DNA of 64,000 nucleotides from Trichostrongylus colubriformis (GCA_963978905.1 OZ022256.1:9283501-9347500), one strand, 5' to 3'. Counted from the stretch's first letter, positions 44,991-58,026 are shown. Numbers and translations: made by a program. Notes: a model not told the origin generated them from the sequence alone.

Positions 44991-45890
44991 CGCCCGCCAA
45001 GTACCTGAAATCAAATCGATTCCACTGGCAGACGATCGTGTTAAAGTCACGTCACAAATGGACACATAAATCACGCGTTATAAATATGTTGACGTCAAAT
45101 GAATACGGCGACATAAACAAGAACCGAGAACGACTTAAAAGTTAAGAAGGGAGAATAGGGAAGAATTCCCCACAAAGGGACAACGGCGAAACACGTAGCA
45201 ATAAAAGCCATAAAAACTTCAATAGGCGACGAATAAAAGGTGGTGTCTGCAAAAAGCGTCATTCAGAATAGAAAGATGAAATATGCCACTCCCATATTCA
45301 CACTTTGAAAAACAGTGTGAATGCATCTACCCATAGGACTTGATCTAAACCTTTATTTCCACACCGACTTACTCAATTGACTAAGAGATGGACCTGAACA
45401 GGAAGAAGTCGCTTATTAATGGCTTGAAAGCATTGATCAGCAGTTGCTACGGGGATGTGTACGATTCAATCAATTATGACCCTGAAATGCACTTTCGAAA
45501 GATGACGACAAGAAATAAAAGTGTTACTGGCGTGGAGAGGGGGCGCTCGACAGAAGCATGGGCCACGGTCAATTTCTGCACGTTTGCGCTTCCTCGAGGG
45601 TCCATTATGTTTAATTATACATAACGTGGCTAAAAACATCTAAGTCTTTATGACTATATTACGAGAAATTCGCTTCAACTAAACTGAACAAGTTAAGTAT
45701 ATTTGTATGGAGCAGTGAACCTCCTTCCCCAGGGCTCAAGCTTATACAGGATAGAAAAATGGACCCTTTCCATTAAAATTGTTGTCTCATCTCGTCTGGC
45801 ACCATACCCATCTGTACTGTAAGCGTTAGCGGCAGAAGAATATGGCGCGATTTTGGTGCATTGAGCTAGGGGGAGGACTCTCTACCCTCT

Positions 45891-45946
45891 ACTTTAGTGC
45901 TACGGGAGTTAGGGGGACTCTCCCCTAACTCCCGTAGCACTAAAGT
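45891..45946. repeat. Perfect 25-bp hairpin
   Basis: Arm 45891-45915 (ACTTTAGTGCTACGGGAGTT then AGGGG) is exactly complementary to 45922-45946, with a 6-base loop GACTCT. It lies about 900 bases upstream of the egl-4 start. It may be a small foldback element; a weaker related motif with CTTTAGGGGA is near 50165. Confidence 0.85.
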
Positions 45947-46497
45947 TTTTAATATTTACATGAGGATAGCCCTATACAAATGATACTTGTTGGACTTACT
46001 ACCAAAACACAAGGATGGAAGCCAATTGGGAGCCATGCGGATTAGCGGGAGAGGGACTCAGATATCCGGTAAAATCCATGGTAATGCGAAAAAATAATAA
46101 TGACCGAAGGAGGCGTCAGATTTCGCAATTTTGCGATTCCACGGTTCCGCGATATTGCGTTTTCGGGTTTTGTGTACCTGCGATTTTGCGAATCACAGCT
46201 CTGCACGCGAAGTTGCATTGCAAAATCTGGAAATTGGTATCGCGTGCAAGGTGCCTAGAAGAGCCACCTGAGCCTAGAAGAGTTCAGGTTGGATGAAACA
46301 CTTATGTCTCCCGTCGTGCCGACAAATCTAAAAATTATCTGAAATCAACAGACACTGTCAGAAACACATGCGGGATTTGGAAAAAATTAATCGAGTAAAG
46401 TAATGGGGCATACTGGAAGTGACACTGAAACACAGGCAATTGAGTTTGCAAACTCTGCATTAATTGAAAACCATAGTTAGTAACTAATACTGCTTAA

Positions 46498-47150
46498 AGG
46501 CACCGGGAGAGGAACAAGGAAGAAAAGCGTACTTCAAAACATTGACCTCTGTAAACGAATATTTGAACTTACAAATGCTTACCGAAACTGGCGTTATCGC
46601 GTCATTGAGACACTATTGCAATTTTATTGCGCTTCACCTCTAACTGCACGCTTCAGGCGGGCCGACGCCACTGCCATTTGACGTTGCGTAGGGCGAAATT
46701 GATTTCATTATAAAATTCAACTTGCGGAAAGGCACACAGCGGGTCAATTCAAGTCGGGGGGGAAACGCAACTTTGCGTCAAATTTTCATCGACGTCGAGC
46801 TTCTTTCCCTCCCTAGGCTTAGGCTAAAGCAGATGAAACCTATGCTTTGACAGATGCTTTTTCATGTGGAAGGAGAGGATATCAGTTTTAGCCTAAGCCT
46901 AGGGAGGGAAAAGAGCTTCGACCTGGACGCAAAATTGCGTCGTCTCCCCCCCCCCCGACTTGAATTGACCCCACACAGCAACAAACAAGTGAAACAACAA
47001 AAGGGAGCATAAGCGAAAATGTGGGCAAAAGTGTTACTATAATTGGAAAAAACCCATGATATGCGCACTTGACCCTTGATAAGGCGTAGTGTGTGCAAAG
47101 TAACGAATGCAAGCCACCATAACACATACTGTAAACTAAGCTCCTTACAG
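46498..47150. mobile_element. TTAA-type element (family 1), right end unclear
   Basis: The left end AGGCACCGGGAGAGGAACAA follows TTAA (46494-46497), as in the element at 8791. The interior carries the G-rich palindrome and then AACAAGTGAAACAACAAAAG, shared with the copy at 55976-56562. I did not find a clear right inverted end, so the border given is approximate and the copy may be truncated. Confidence 0.6.
46741..46967. repeat. G-rich palindromic repeat
   Basis: Starts GGGTCAATTCAAGTCGGGGG and ends CCCCGACTTGAATTGACCCC, near-perfect complements. Inner arms include CCCTAGGCTTAGGCTAAA and TTTTAGCCTAAGCCTAGGG. Same family as 9119-9340, and in the same type of host element. Confidence 0.85.
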
Positions 47151-47420
47151 TGGCTGTCTTAATTTGAGGATCAAACAGGGGGTGGGGGCTGACCCTCAGG
47201 GACAACTCCGAGTGGCGCTTTGATGGGCTTACAGAGAAATAAGGAGTAATCGAGTAAGGGCTGGCAGGTCAATTTACCCGCTTTGTTCGTGGTTTTAAAT
47301 GTATTTCTACAATAATGAGAAAAGTGACCCGAAAGTAGTTTACGATGAAAAAGACGGGCAAGAAGAAATGGATACCAATTGGGGTCAGAGACTCAGAAAA
47401 TTGTTAACGCTGGAATTTAT

Positions 47421-47585
47421 ACTCCATTTCGGAGCGCCTGATAGGGCGTGGCCTAAGGACGTGGATGGGTGGTGAGTGTGAGGGTGTGCGGCAAGAGTGA
47501 GAGTGTGTGGAGGAGTGAGAGAGTTTGATACACCCTCACCTAAATCCGTAGACCACGCCCTATCAGGCGCTCCGAAATGGACTGG
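47421..47585. repeat. Short palindromic repeat, copy 2
   Basis: ACTCCATTTCGGAGCGCCTG with ATAGGGCGTGG pairs with CCACGCCCTAT and CAGGCGCTCCGAAATGG. The centre has GAGAGTGTGTGGAGGAGTGA. Same family as 20675-20802 and 62893-63019. Confidence 0.85.
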
Positions 47586-48594
47586 ACATTCGTTCTCATG
47601 GCACGACATCTTGGGGAGTAGCTGAGGTTTGCTGGAGCTTGTAAGTGTTCAAGTGGGGACAGCACTTCAGTGGCGTGGGTTTTCACCTAAGCCTATGGGA
47701 TTCAACGCTGTACTAATTCAAGCAACTTTCTTGAATTCAAAAAGAAAGTATGGTATCACGCAATTGGTTGACTCACCTGGCAGCTGCTTTCGTTCCTACG
47801 TGAGGCTGGTGCACCCCCCCCCCCACCTTCAAATGCCCACATGAATACGATTAAGGTAGAAAAAGACAGGAAGATTAGGATAAGGCTGTCAATTTTTGGC
47901 CACGATTTGAAGGGCGAGACAGAGAAACAAAAACTATATGATAACATCAACACAGAGAAATTTTCAGCCTTCGAGAATTATTATTTCAAATAATTAATAG
48001 AATGCGTTAGAGATAATAATGCGCGATGACGCTTCAAAGCGGAAGTAAAATCAGAACAAAAGCTTTTATTGAATTGGAGTGATTTCATACGGCACTGGGT
48101 GAGCCGTGGCTGTCCAAATGTGAAGCTGGACGTTACGTGATTAGACAGAATCTGATGGTACCGTTATGTTGTGCAGCTCGAGAATTTCACGAAACTCGGC
48201 TTGATCCTCGGCTCGAATCAACAAGTGCAGCCCTAAAGATGAATAAGTGGACAGGCTGCTGTCAATCGAAGACCTGGTAAACATTCAAAAAACGAAAACA
48301 ACATACATCTTTGAAAGTATACATGATAAAAGCAAAAAATATCAAGTATATAAATTTGCTGAATATCGTCAGTCGTGAAAACGAAATAAAGTCGGGGTCA
48401 ATTTCAGAAAGGGGTGCACGTGCTTCACACACCTCGCCCTTTCTCAGTCCCTCTCAGGTTTGAGCAATACACATCTTCGTCTTGGTGAATAAAATTTTAC
48501 TGCCACACGCGCTGTAGTAACGAAGTCCCAGCAGCATTTTTGTATGCTTCTAGACGTAATTTGTGCAATGGTCACTACGCTCACTGAGCTGTAG

Positions 48595-48728
48595 GTCGCG
48601 TTCACACTTTTCGCTGTCGAGGACAGGGCGTGACTGCGTGTCTCTGCGTCTTCGCTTATGCCACTCTGCCCCGCTGCTTGTGGACGCAGCCTAATCCTGT
48701 TGGCGCATAGTATGAACGCTGCCGGTGA
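48595..48728. repeat. GC-rich palindromic repeat copy
   Basis: GTCGCGTTCACACTTTTCGC on the left and CATAGTATGAACGCTGCCGG on the right are the family ends; the interior has CAGGGCGTGACTGCGTGTC. Matches 60695-60866 in opposite internal orientation. Confidence 0.7.
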
Positions 48729-49527
48729 ACCTCTTTTCGATATTAGCCCGAATCTTACTGCATTTTCACTCGCAACGCTCATTTTCGAACGTAGCTATTC
48801 AAGTATTGATCTTGCGTTTCACCAAACCCTCCCATATCAAAGGTTCCGCCCTCCAGCAAATATGACCAAGAGGCGGAGCAGTTGAACTTTCCCACTTGTG
48901 CGATTAGTCCCACCCCATACGACTGATGGAATGATTGAATTATTGCACGTACAGTAGCGCTCAAAAGTGTCCGGCCAATCACTTTTTGTCATAACTTTTT
49001 TTCTACTTGACCAAATTTGACAAAATTTTAATATGTGGTGCCTGAACCTATTGTGAACATTTCCGTCTACTTTAGTGCCGCTTGACTCTTTTCATGGTTT
49101 TTTACAAGAATTTACTACAAGACCCCCGAAAAAAGGAAAAAGGCTTGGTCAAGAAAAACGGCTTTCTCTACAAAAACAAAACGAGCAAGCCTCAGAGAAC
49201 ATCAATATTTTGTAGAAAGGCCACGACTTTTGATGACAGCGGCACAGCGGGACGGCATAGGGATGGCACTCCAAAAACAAAAAATTGCATTTAACCAAGT
49301 AACTTACACCGTTGAGCGTCAAAATATTATAATTAGTATGCAGTGTCTCCAAGTACAACACACTAAAATTTCTCTCAGATCGGTCCAGCGCAAGAAAGTT
49401 ACAAGTGGAAAACCCAAGTAAACAACCATTTGGCCGAATACTTTTGAGCGCTACTGTATATGTATGGCAAGGAAACCAAAAATCCGAATCCGATGCTGCA
49501 AATGAACTGGTAATTCGTGGGAGTTAA

Positions 49528-50003
49528 AGGCACTTTCCGCGATTACCTTGAATGGGTTTAAGAGCTGAATTATGAAATCAGAGGTGCCAAAGAACACACC
49601 GAGAAAGAAAAATCCGAAAGAAGCCCCCGAATATGGCAAAAATGGGGCCTTCTCACATCTGGCCTTGCACGAGATCATCGCGTGAAAACAGCAGTTCCCG
49701 TTGGATAGTATCATGAGAACTTTGAGATATGACCTGTTTCCCCAGGTGAGCGTTTCATAAAGTATTGAGATTTCTTCTTTATCTTATCTTATCGCAGAAT
49801 CACAGGCTCACGTAAGCGCCACGTTGGAAAAACTTTCGTCCAGTGCCGGGTGGGGTCGCCAATTGGAGGGCGGGGTCCCAGTTGCCTCCCGCGCTGCCAG
49901 AAGGGCTCGTGGCGCCGCTGTAAGGGTACAGCCGCGACAGTTACCCGGGGGTCTATCGGCTGCGGCGGGTAAATAGCTGGTGAGATTATCGCGGAGAGTG
50001 CCT
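49528..50003. mobile_element. TTAA-flanked non-autonomous element (family 2)
   Basis: Ends AGGCACTTTCCGCGATTA and its near complement TTATCGCGGAGAGTGCCT, both flanked by TTAA (49524-49527 and 50004-50007). The 476-bp interior has no transposase. The TTAA duplication and the shared AGGCAC tip link it to the family 1 elements, but the rest of the inverted repeat differs. Confidence 0.85.
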
Positions 50004-51315
50004 TTAAAGAAGCCATTAACCGATCGAATTGAAGCAAAGCAAGACGAAGTGGGGAAGGCGTAGGCGCTACCGTAGTTGGGGGTGGCACACATATTCGCGC
50101 TATCGTTCCTCACTGGAAACCGTTCCACAATCATCAGTTTGTACACCTGAGTCTATATTTTGCCTATGTCTTACTTTAGGGGATTAGCGACACTTCCCCT
50201 AAATTAAGGCTTGAGATAAAAACCTAGGCGGAAATAGCGGCGGACGCTAAGCTCAGTGGAGTGGCCCCCCTAACTACATTATCACCAAGGCGTGTTCCAC
50301 AGCATTATGGAGTGCACTGTGGCACATAAAGAGCACTCACGCCTCCCATAATTACATGACAAAAAGTACGCATCCCATAATTACTTGACAAAAAGTCATG
50401 TAATTATAGCGGTCAAGAAAGCTGGAAGGGCATTACAGTGTAGTGCAATCACGGACAGTGGGCACAATCCGTACCGTATACTGAATTGGACTGTAGTGGT
50501 GGGCTCCATAGCGAGTAAGCTCTTTGGGCCTGCCAACAATTATTTACTTATTTATGACTAACCAATTTATCCTCAGCTGAAACCTATGGAAGGTATCCTG
50601 TGTCACGGAAAAAATGTCTGCTCACTTCGGTCACAGCACGATCGATCAATCTTGTTGTCGATTCTATTTCTTTTTTTCATTTTGGCCAGCAGCAGTCACC
50701 TTGCTTTTGCCGTGCAACCAGGACGATCAATCAGGGATAGAAAAATCTTCGTGTAAGTGGTTAGTAGGGATCAAGAGACCCGAGAGAGCCACACATTTAA
50801 TTGGCGTGAGTCTTCGAGACAAAGCAATACTCAGAGACATTTATGGATTGTTTACTCTTCGACCTATCCAGTAGGTTGATGGTGCCCTTTCATTTTTGGT
50901 TTTAAAACTTTTGTAAGGAGTTGTAGGACTGTTCTATCGTCCTCTTGACTAACAACAGTCGATTAATTTCTCTTAATGTTCTGGCGCGTCCAATGCGCAC
51001 ATAAATAAATAAAAAGCTGTAAATGGTTTAACACCTGTTGCACGTATGCCTTTGAATGGACATTGATTTTGTTTCCACCATTCATTATTCATTCATGCGT
51101 GAGGAGGGAGGGCGTGCATGAAAATAGCCTCATAGTAGCGACAAAGAACGTTTCAGGGGGAATACGCAAATCAACTTTGAGGCAAGGAGAATAGCCTTGG
51201 AGACTGCTTGGCGCAAGAGTAGAGGAGCTATATGTACATAAGTGCTAGAAAGAAAAAACGAAAAGTGAGTGACGAAAAACCTAAAATTTAAGACCTTTTT
51301 ATCCCAACGACATCT

Positions 51316-54300
51316 TTAGTGGACGTACATATTTCCGTATTTATCGTGGACGTATCGATCATAAGCAAAGTGAATCTGCGATATGTAGCGGTCGTGTGCA
51401 GCAACTAATGCTTTCACTCGTGTTTTAACCCAGTCACAAGGGCCTGTCGGCCGGCGTAGGCCTTAGAATCTCACCTTTCACAGCAATTCGCACCACGCAC
51501 GGTCCCCTCCAATCCCAACTGTTCCCCCATATAATGGTGAGCATTTATCCGACATCCCATTTACCCATCATTTTTGGTGCAATTGAGGGTCTAGACGACG
51601 TTGTCTCCGAGCGGATGCAATAATCCGTCCGATAGAACCTATGTCCTAACTAGTTCGGGCAATGATTAATGAAGGACATCGTCGTCAGACCTCCGCTGAA
51701 TTGTTAGAGCACCTGTCTGGGTAGATGAAGGCTCTAATCAGCATCACCGGACCAGCACATGATGGAGTATACCGGCCTCTATTCGGAACGCGTGGCGCAT
51801 TCCAATTGCCAGGTTGCTTGAACATAAAATTTTGTAAATGGTTTGAAGAAATAGTCAAAAATCACCGGGATGTGGCGGAAAACAAAATATGGTAAAGGAA
51901 CGAAGCGATTTTTTGAGCAACCAATTGGTGAAACCTGCAGGAAAGGTAGGAGCAAAATACGGGATACATGACTGGGTAATATTCCTGGAGTAAAATATAG
52001 TGTTTTAATTAATTGCCGCTTTGGTCAATTTTTGCCGCCTTAACATATAATTTCTCAGCCCGAGTATTGACATCATTACGACGCACACAGAAACTTAACA
52101 TGTCATTTTGTAGCGCAGAAAAATCTCTCCGAATAATCTATGACATGCTGCAAACTTGTAATTTCATAGAAAAAATTTTCGCTCGAAATAAACCACACTA
52201 CTTATGGAATGACGCAATATTTACACAAAAAGCATTGGATAGCTGTGTTGATTTTGATTGGTTTCAAGTTTACGCACAGTTGTGTATAACAAATAAACGT
52301 CAGTTCAGTGAACGTGTTGTCGTTACGTATGGGTTATGGGTTACATCATGAAAAACTGCAGATATAAGGGAAGACCCATATCATTTCACCTTCTTTGACT
52401 GTCTTTCTCCCTTTACCACTTCCCGACAACACACAATTCTTTGTGTGAAATTATGCTGACTGCGAAATTCACAAAAAAATCTGAAAATGAATTATACTGA
52501 AAATGTTGTTCAAAAATGAAAAATTCAATCGGTTTCTAGTTTCTATCAAACATGGTGTGAAACTCTCTCCTACATATAAATGTACAACATTAAAAAACTA
52601 TTCATAGTACTGGAAAATAAACAGTATGGAAAATAAAAGGAAAAGGCTTTCACAAAAAAAAAACAAACAGAAAAAAAAAGAAAATAGAAAAAATAACTCA
52701 CTGGTCAAAAGGTGCTTCCTCCATGGACCGAAAAGTTCCATGAGTTTGTGAAGAAGTTCCTTCAAGGGCAATTCGCCATGTTTCGATCGGTGCAGCAGCT
52801 CAGCGTACTCGCGAAATTCCGCCTCTGTCAAGCTTGACGATGCCTTGAAATGGGCAGAATTAACTCAAACAAATGCACCCTATTAGCCCAGCGCTCAAAT
52901 CTTCATGGGGAATTGAATGAGGTGGTTGAAGATGAAACGGAATAGTGGGCGATTCAGGACTTTACAAAAAAGTAGTAGAGGTCAAAAGATTGAGTCCTTG
53001 GAAGAAGGTCATATGACATAGTTGATTGGGGGGAAACGGGTCTATGTCGTTTGGCGCGGCCCTTGCAGCTAATTTGCCAATGGGGCGTATGGGCCGTCTG
53101 GACTCTCCCAGATTTACCTAAGCTTTTTTAGGGGAGGAGCTTTGGCAGTGCCCCATTGGCGAATTAGCTCCAGGGGGCCGCGCCAAACGACCGTCTCCCG
53201 GGGGAAACGGTTTGGGGCCAGAAGAAAACAAGTAGAAAACACGTACAATTGGAGGCGTTACACATCTGAACTTGGACGAGAGAGCTCGAGCCTGTAAACA
53301 TGCAAATACTCCGATCACCATCAGATGGCTATGCCCTCTCAACCTTTTCCGGGCTGGTTTGTGCCCGAAATTCGAGGAAATTTCTCTATGGAATTGTGCC
53401 TTCATACGGATTGGACAGACTCCACTAGACCTCATTTATCCCTCTAAGGTCGCCGCGCAAGTCTCAAACGGTGCTAATCTGGTTTGTGTCACAAAAGCGG
53501 CGCTGAAGGCTACTGCACAGATATCGACGAAAGTTTCATTTTTCATATCAAAAATTTTTCTTCTACACTTTCCGATTTTCCAGGACAGAACGGAAATTGC
53601 TATCCGATTTAATAGCTTACTCTACTAAGCGTGCTCTAGCGTGAACTTCTCTCAACTTCCTCATTCTTGCACTTTCCTCAGCCTCAAGATGGGATGGGAC
53701 TGGATTAATTCGTGCAAAGAAACCTTATCGATTTTTTTCATGGTTTCGCTAATGAGATTAAGCAGAAAACGGATGCTCCATCAAAGATTATCTCAGGTCA
53801 TTGAGATCAGCCGCTTACGTCGCTTAGGAGCAGGAGACACAGTTGCCATTCGCGTTAGTTGTTGTGGGATCGATTCAAGGCATGAAACAAAAAAAACGCC
53901 CAAATTTTTTTGGAGCCGGGTGTGGGCGAACGGACATGAGTGAGTGAAGTGACTTTGAAGCCCCATGGCACCCCTCAGCAAGTCATAAAATGTACAAATG
54001 TGCATTCGATTAGCTAAATGGTAGCAGAGTGCATGGCGTAGACCGAGGCTAGTATCAGTGTGTCTCACTTTATCCTTTTATGACCGTTCATAGAGAATTA
54101 TCAAAGAAATAATTGTGGAATTTCGTCCAGGACATCTCGTATGACGTCATTTGTTAGGAAAGCTCAGCTGATTTCGACGAGAGAAACGGGCTACGACAAG
54201 ATAATTAGGTTTTGACTCGCCAACAACAATGGCTACTGAATCACTGAACATTCTCTTTTCAAGTTCCAAAAAGTGCGCCAAACTATTTTCAGCTCAAAAA

Positions 54301-57300
54301 AAAAAAACGGAATATTCCAGTGTGTCCAGAGCGACTCATTAGAGACTGTGCAGGAGTATGCTAATTGTGGCGGAAAGAAAGAGGTGCAGGAAGACTGTGT
54401 ATGGCGGGGTCTAGTTCGCCAGTAACACCCAACACTGGCCTCCGCTGTTGGCCTAGTTACCGCTACGCAAGACCGCAATTCCTCAAATGTTCACATAGCC
54501 TAGATCGACGTCTCCCATGGGTTTCGCTACACGTTCACCTTCGACGTCAAAAAGGTGGCTACTTTAGGTCGTATTTTTTACTCATTTTCAGCGATTCTAC
54601 TTGCATATTCAGTAATCGGTAAAAAGACCGTCCACAATGTAGTCTAAGGGTATGAAATCAAGGAGAAATGTCAAACTAAAAAAATGAAAAAAAGGATCCC
54701 CGCAAACCGGAAAATCTGACAATATACACTGCTGCAAGAAAACTATGAAAATGTCGTAACTGAGGAGATATCGAATACTCCTCTACAAAAATGTGTCGTG
54801 AAAAGGACTAATGCTCACGCATAGTATAGACCGTTATTGATGGAATGCGCCAAGCGCTTCGCATCCACACAGCGTCCATGAATGCAGTATGAATTCACAT
54901 TCTAATAGTATTCTCGAGCTTAGTAAAGAGTCGTCCAGGTAGGTGAACTAGCCGCGAGAAGCGCCGCTCCCACTAACATGGCTAGCAGATCAATGACCGC
55001 TCAGGGCGGCCAAACCTTCCGAACCTCCGTGGACGACAATTTGGTAGCAGATCCATTTGTAAGGAGAAAACACTGACTTGTGTTTTGGCTGGCCTCCGTA
55101 AGTAAATCTGTAAACAATCCAAATCAAATTCAAATGCCACTTTAATTCCGACTAGAATTAAGCTAATCTTGATAGTGGGATGCGCCATGCCTTTTACAAC
55201 CATACAGAGGGATCCACCAGCCTCATAGTGCCCTACGAAATGCTCTGGTTCGAGAGACATCTTTTCCACAGAAATCTAGCGATTCATCGCCTCGGTAATT
55301 AATTGGTTTTATGGCAAACGTGACATGACACTTTTTTTCTGATCATCCTCCCCTCGGTTCGGGCTATTCGTAGGAAATGTCATGTGAACAGGAAGGACTA
55401 CACAAGGCTAAATAATGTCTAATGAGTTCTAAGGAACACGAAAAACCGAGAATTCGCGTGAGCACTAAGGCAAGCATGTTCAATGGGCAGATCGTTGAAG
55501 CTGAAGGAGATTAACGGTCACCACTTATCAACGCTCGACAAAGCGCCATGCATCTCACTGATCGTGGGAGACTTGCCAACGACTGCGCTAAAGCCATTTA
55601 TCACTAGGCTAAATGGTTACATGAATGATCTCTTGGAAGCCACTTAACATCTAGAGGTTCAATGCGAGTTGGAAGAGGCATCGTGTTTTGTTGCGTAGTT
55701 ATTCTATTGCACCAAATACGCCTAATACCAAATTTCATAAAATATACGGCATAAATTGCTTTTTTGCCTACAATTTTATGCACATCCTCTTCGTTCTGCC
55801 ACATACGACCCAGAAATTATAAGCCATTCCCAAAAAACTGGAGGGGGATGAAGTTTTTTCCAAAGCCTGAGAGTAAGCTGTTCACATGTGAGCTAGACGA
55901 CCTCCCTGCTCAATTCAGGGTACATCATGGGAAAAGTGATTCACACTGCCGAAACTTCTTTATTATTAGGTTTGAAGACACCAGAAGGGGGCAAGGAACG
56001 AAGCGTATTTATTTATTCATTTGTTTATGTACGCGAAGGTGCGCTACAACACACATGCAGCAAAAACTCATGGGAAAGACAACAAAATTTGAGGCAATGG
56101 CGATTTATAAGGCTGCTCTCCTCTTCAGTGCGTAGTGCTTTAGGAATATTGTTTTCCGTCAGGGAGCATTCGAGCTCAAAAGAGATAAGGTGTAGCGAAA
56201 TTCGCGTTGAAACATACGCGTTCGGGGCGCTCTATCCGAGCCACACGCTCCACTGGCCGAGTTGCTCGCCGGAGGCGGGCAGAGGCATGATAATATCGCC
56301 CTACGCAACATCAGATGACAGAGGCCGACGCCACTGTCATCTGATATCGCGTTAGAAAAAAATTATTTCCTCATGATGATGCTAAACAAGTGAAACAAAG
56401 AAAGGGAGAACATATAGAAGAGTAAGAAAAAAAGGCGTTTGTGGTAAAAAATCCAATGAATTCTTACTCAACATCTTGGCAAGACGTCGTGTGTGCAATT
56501 GCTGCAGACTGAACGAACTGCAAGAATTCACCGTAAGCCGAACTTGCCCCCTCCCGGTGTTTTTGGACAAAAAGACATCCGTCGTTCATATACAAAAAAA
56601 TCATGAATGTCACCATGAAAGGAGCCCCCGTAGCGCTTTCTGCGTGGTATTCGGTGTATTTGGTGTAACTGCACAGTTGCACAACGAACAGTGCCCCTTT
56701 TCAACAAATATTGCTCTAGACACGATATAGAACGAAGAAAGAATGGATGGACTTGGATGGTTGGTACGCGAAACATAACTATCGCATAGTCATAAGAAAA
56801 CAAAGAAAACATAACAAATATCGACATATCTCCGGTCTGATCTATCTGAAAGGTGTTGCTGATGGACAGCTGCGCTGCCCGAACGACATAGCATCATAAA
56901 TCGAAAAACAAACAAAAAACAATTTCAGTGGCATCGTTTGAATGGGGAAAATCACAGAGAGGAAGACGGTCATATGGCATACTCGTATTCTTTCAGTAAG
57001 AAGCCCCACGAGAGCAGAGAAGAAGGGCTGTTGGCCGGTATCAAAAGGAACACTTCGATGAAGTGACACAAGTGGACTGGACTTTGTTGCCCACGACGGG
57101 GAAGAGGCGGGGGAGGGGAGGTGTGGATGGCAGACGCGGGTGCTGGTGGTTGGTCGTTCTGGCTATGTCACCACGGCTGACAGCGACCTTACACTTGAAC
57201 TCTTATGCGAAGAGAGGTGGCATTTTAAAATGAAAGATGGTTGTGGTTAGGAAGGAAAAAGAGGTATTGATTAATTAATAAAATGGCTTTTCCGTCTTTA

Positions 57301-58026
57301 GTGAGATTTAGACGCTTAGGACGTCATTAAAAACACCATCGATCGGTCTATTTTTTGGAGACACTGGAATGAGTGGGAAGAAATGGGAGGAAATGTTCAA
57401 CTTTGAACAAATAGTCGAAGCGAAATTGGGTTCAAAATACGCAACGCTGTGATCTCTATTCGCGATCTCCTGCGCATCATTGCAAACCGCACACATCACC
57501 TTTCCGAGTTGCTCGCCGCAGGAGATGGGGCACAGGCTAACGTGATAGTCATTTGTTGTCACGTAGGCCGTATTCTTCCAGTTATTTAAGATGATGCCAA
57601 ACAAACGAAGTAATGTACGGGAGAATAGGCGAAAGAGTAAGGTTGAAAACGTTTCTGTGAAAGGAATTGAATTTGAATAAAACACAAGGAGTGAGTTACA
57701 CACTCGATATGCGCCAATATCATACACGATTCCGAGCGTTGTGTCTGCATTTGCGGCAATCTGAGCGAACTGCAGTTGTTTACAGTATGCCAGAATTGCT
57801 CCTTTCTGGTGTTCTCGAGCGATTCATTATACCAACAGCCTTAGTCTGGGAAAGGTTTGAGGAGCGTGGAGGTAGGAAAAGTCGTAATCCACAAAAAAAT
57901 CTTTAATCCAATACATGTAAGTAACTCACCAAAGCCAGATAGTCACTGATGGCGTCGTTATTCGAATCGCTGGTAGAATAAAGTGAAGTCTTCGTGCCTG
58001 CACTTTCAAGAGGTGCAGAGCCATTT
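51316..58026 (-). CDS. C-terminal part of a CCM2-like (harmonin-homology domain) protein
   Basis: Three exons in phase: 58026-57930, 52843-52702 and 51461-51316 (stop at 51318-51316). They encode a Ser/Thr-rich linker (TKTSLYSTSDSNNDAISDYL), then a helical region with LTEAEFREYAELLHRSKHGE, LKELLHKLMELFGPWRKHLL, then a tail rich in Tyr and His ending KYGNMYVH. Spacing and residues of the helical region resemble the harmonin-homology domain of CCM2 (malcavernin), a scaffold that joins KRIT1 and MEKK3 in animals: the pattern DY...EF..(F/Y)A.LLH..., then L..LYG..RK.LL. The family normally has an N-terminal PTB domain; I did not find its exons, which may lie beyond 58026 or outside the window. The tail after HLLTS does not show the FIP motif expected of CCM2, so an exon could be missing. 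The last two acceptors are AAG. Other harmonin-like proteins are possible. Confidence 0.6.
51858..52230. repeat. Half copy of the 1 kb foldback element
   Basis: Aligns by eye with 985-1345: GTGGCGGAAAACAAAATATG, GAGCAACCAATTGGTG, TACATGACTGGGTAATATTC, AATTAATTGCCG and ACTACTTATGGAATGACGCA appear in the same order. The left arm is absent, so it cannot fold as the full copy does. It lies in the last intron of the CCM2-like gene. Confidence 0.8.
53048..53190. repeat. Inverted repeat
   Basis: TCGTTTGGCGCGGCCCTTG with AGCTAATTTGCCAATGGGGC pairs with GCCCCATTGGCGAATTAGCT and CCGCGCCAAACGA. The centre has GACTCTCCCAGATTTACC. Intronic in the CCM2-like gene. Confidence 0.8.
55976..56562. mobile_element. 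TTAA-type element (family 1), uninterrupted copy
   Basis: Left end AGACACCAGAAGGGGGCAAG; right end CTTGCCCCCTCCCGGTGTTT. The flanks are TTGA and TTGG instead of TTAA, so they have changed or the ends are slightly misplaced. The interior contains ACAAGTGAAACAAAGAAAGG without the G-rich palindrome found in the copies at 8791 and 46498. Open frames inside are not genes. Intronic in the CCM2-like gene. Confidence 0.75.
57490..57818. repeat. Fragment related to the TTAA-element family
   Basis: CCGAGTTGCTCGCCGCAGGA, AGTCATTTGTTGTCACGTAG and the terminal-like GCTCCTTTCTGGTGTTCT are shared with 35770-36040 and with the right ends of family 1 elements. The left end was not located. Confidence 0.5.

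Larger units (their letters stand above)
44991..51315. other. Intergenic, repeat-rich
   Basis: Between the egl-4 start and the end of the next minus-strand gene. Apart from the separately listed repeats, I see no supported gene. The egl-4 promoter should lie just above 44990. A 78-codon plus-strand frame at 45388-45624 has no recognisable domain or splice partners. Confidence 0.4.

Noticed and set aside
45388..45624. 78-codon plus-strand frame
   Set aside because: No recognisable domain, no splice partner, and it lies in repeat-rich intergenic DNA.
55927..56355. 142-codon plus-strand frame
   Set aside because: Lies almost wholly within the TTAA-type element at 55976-56562.
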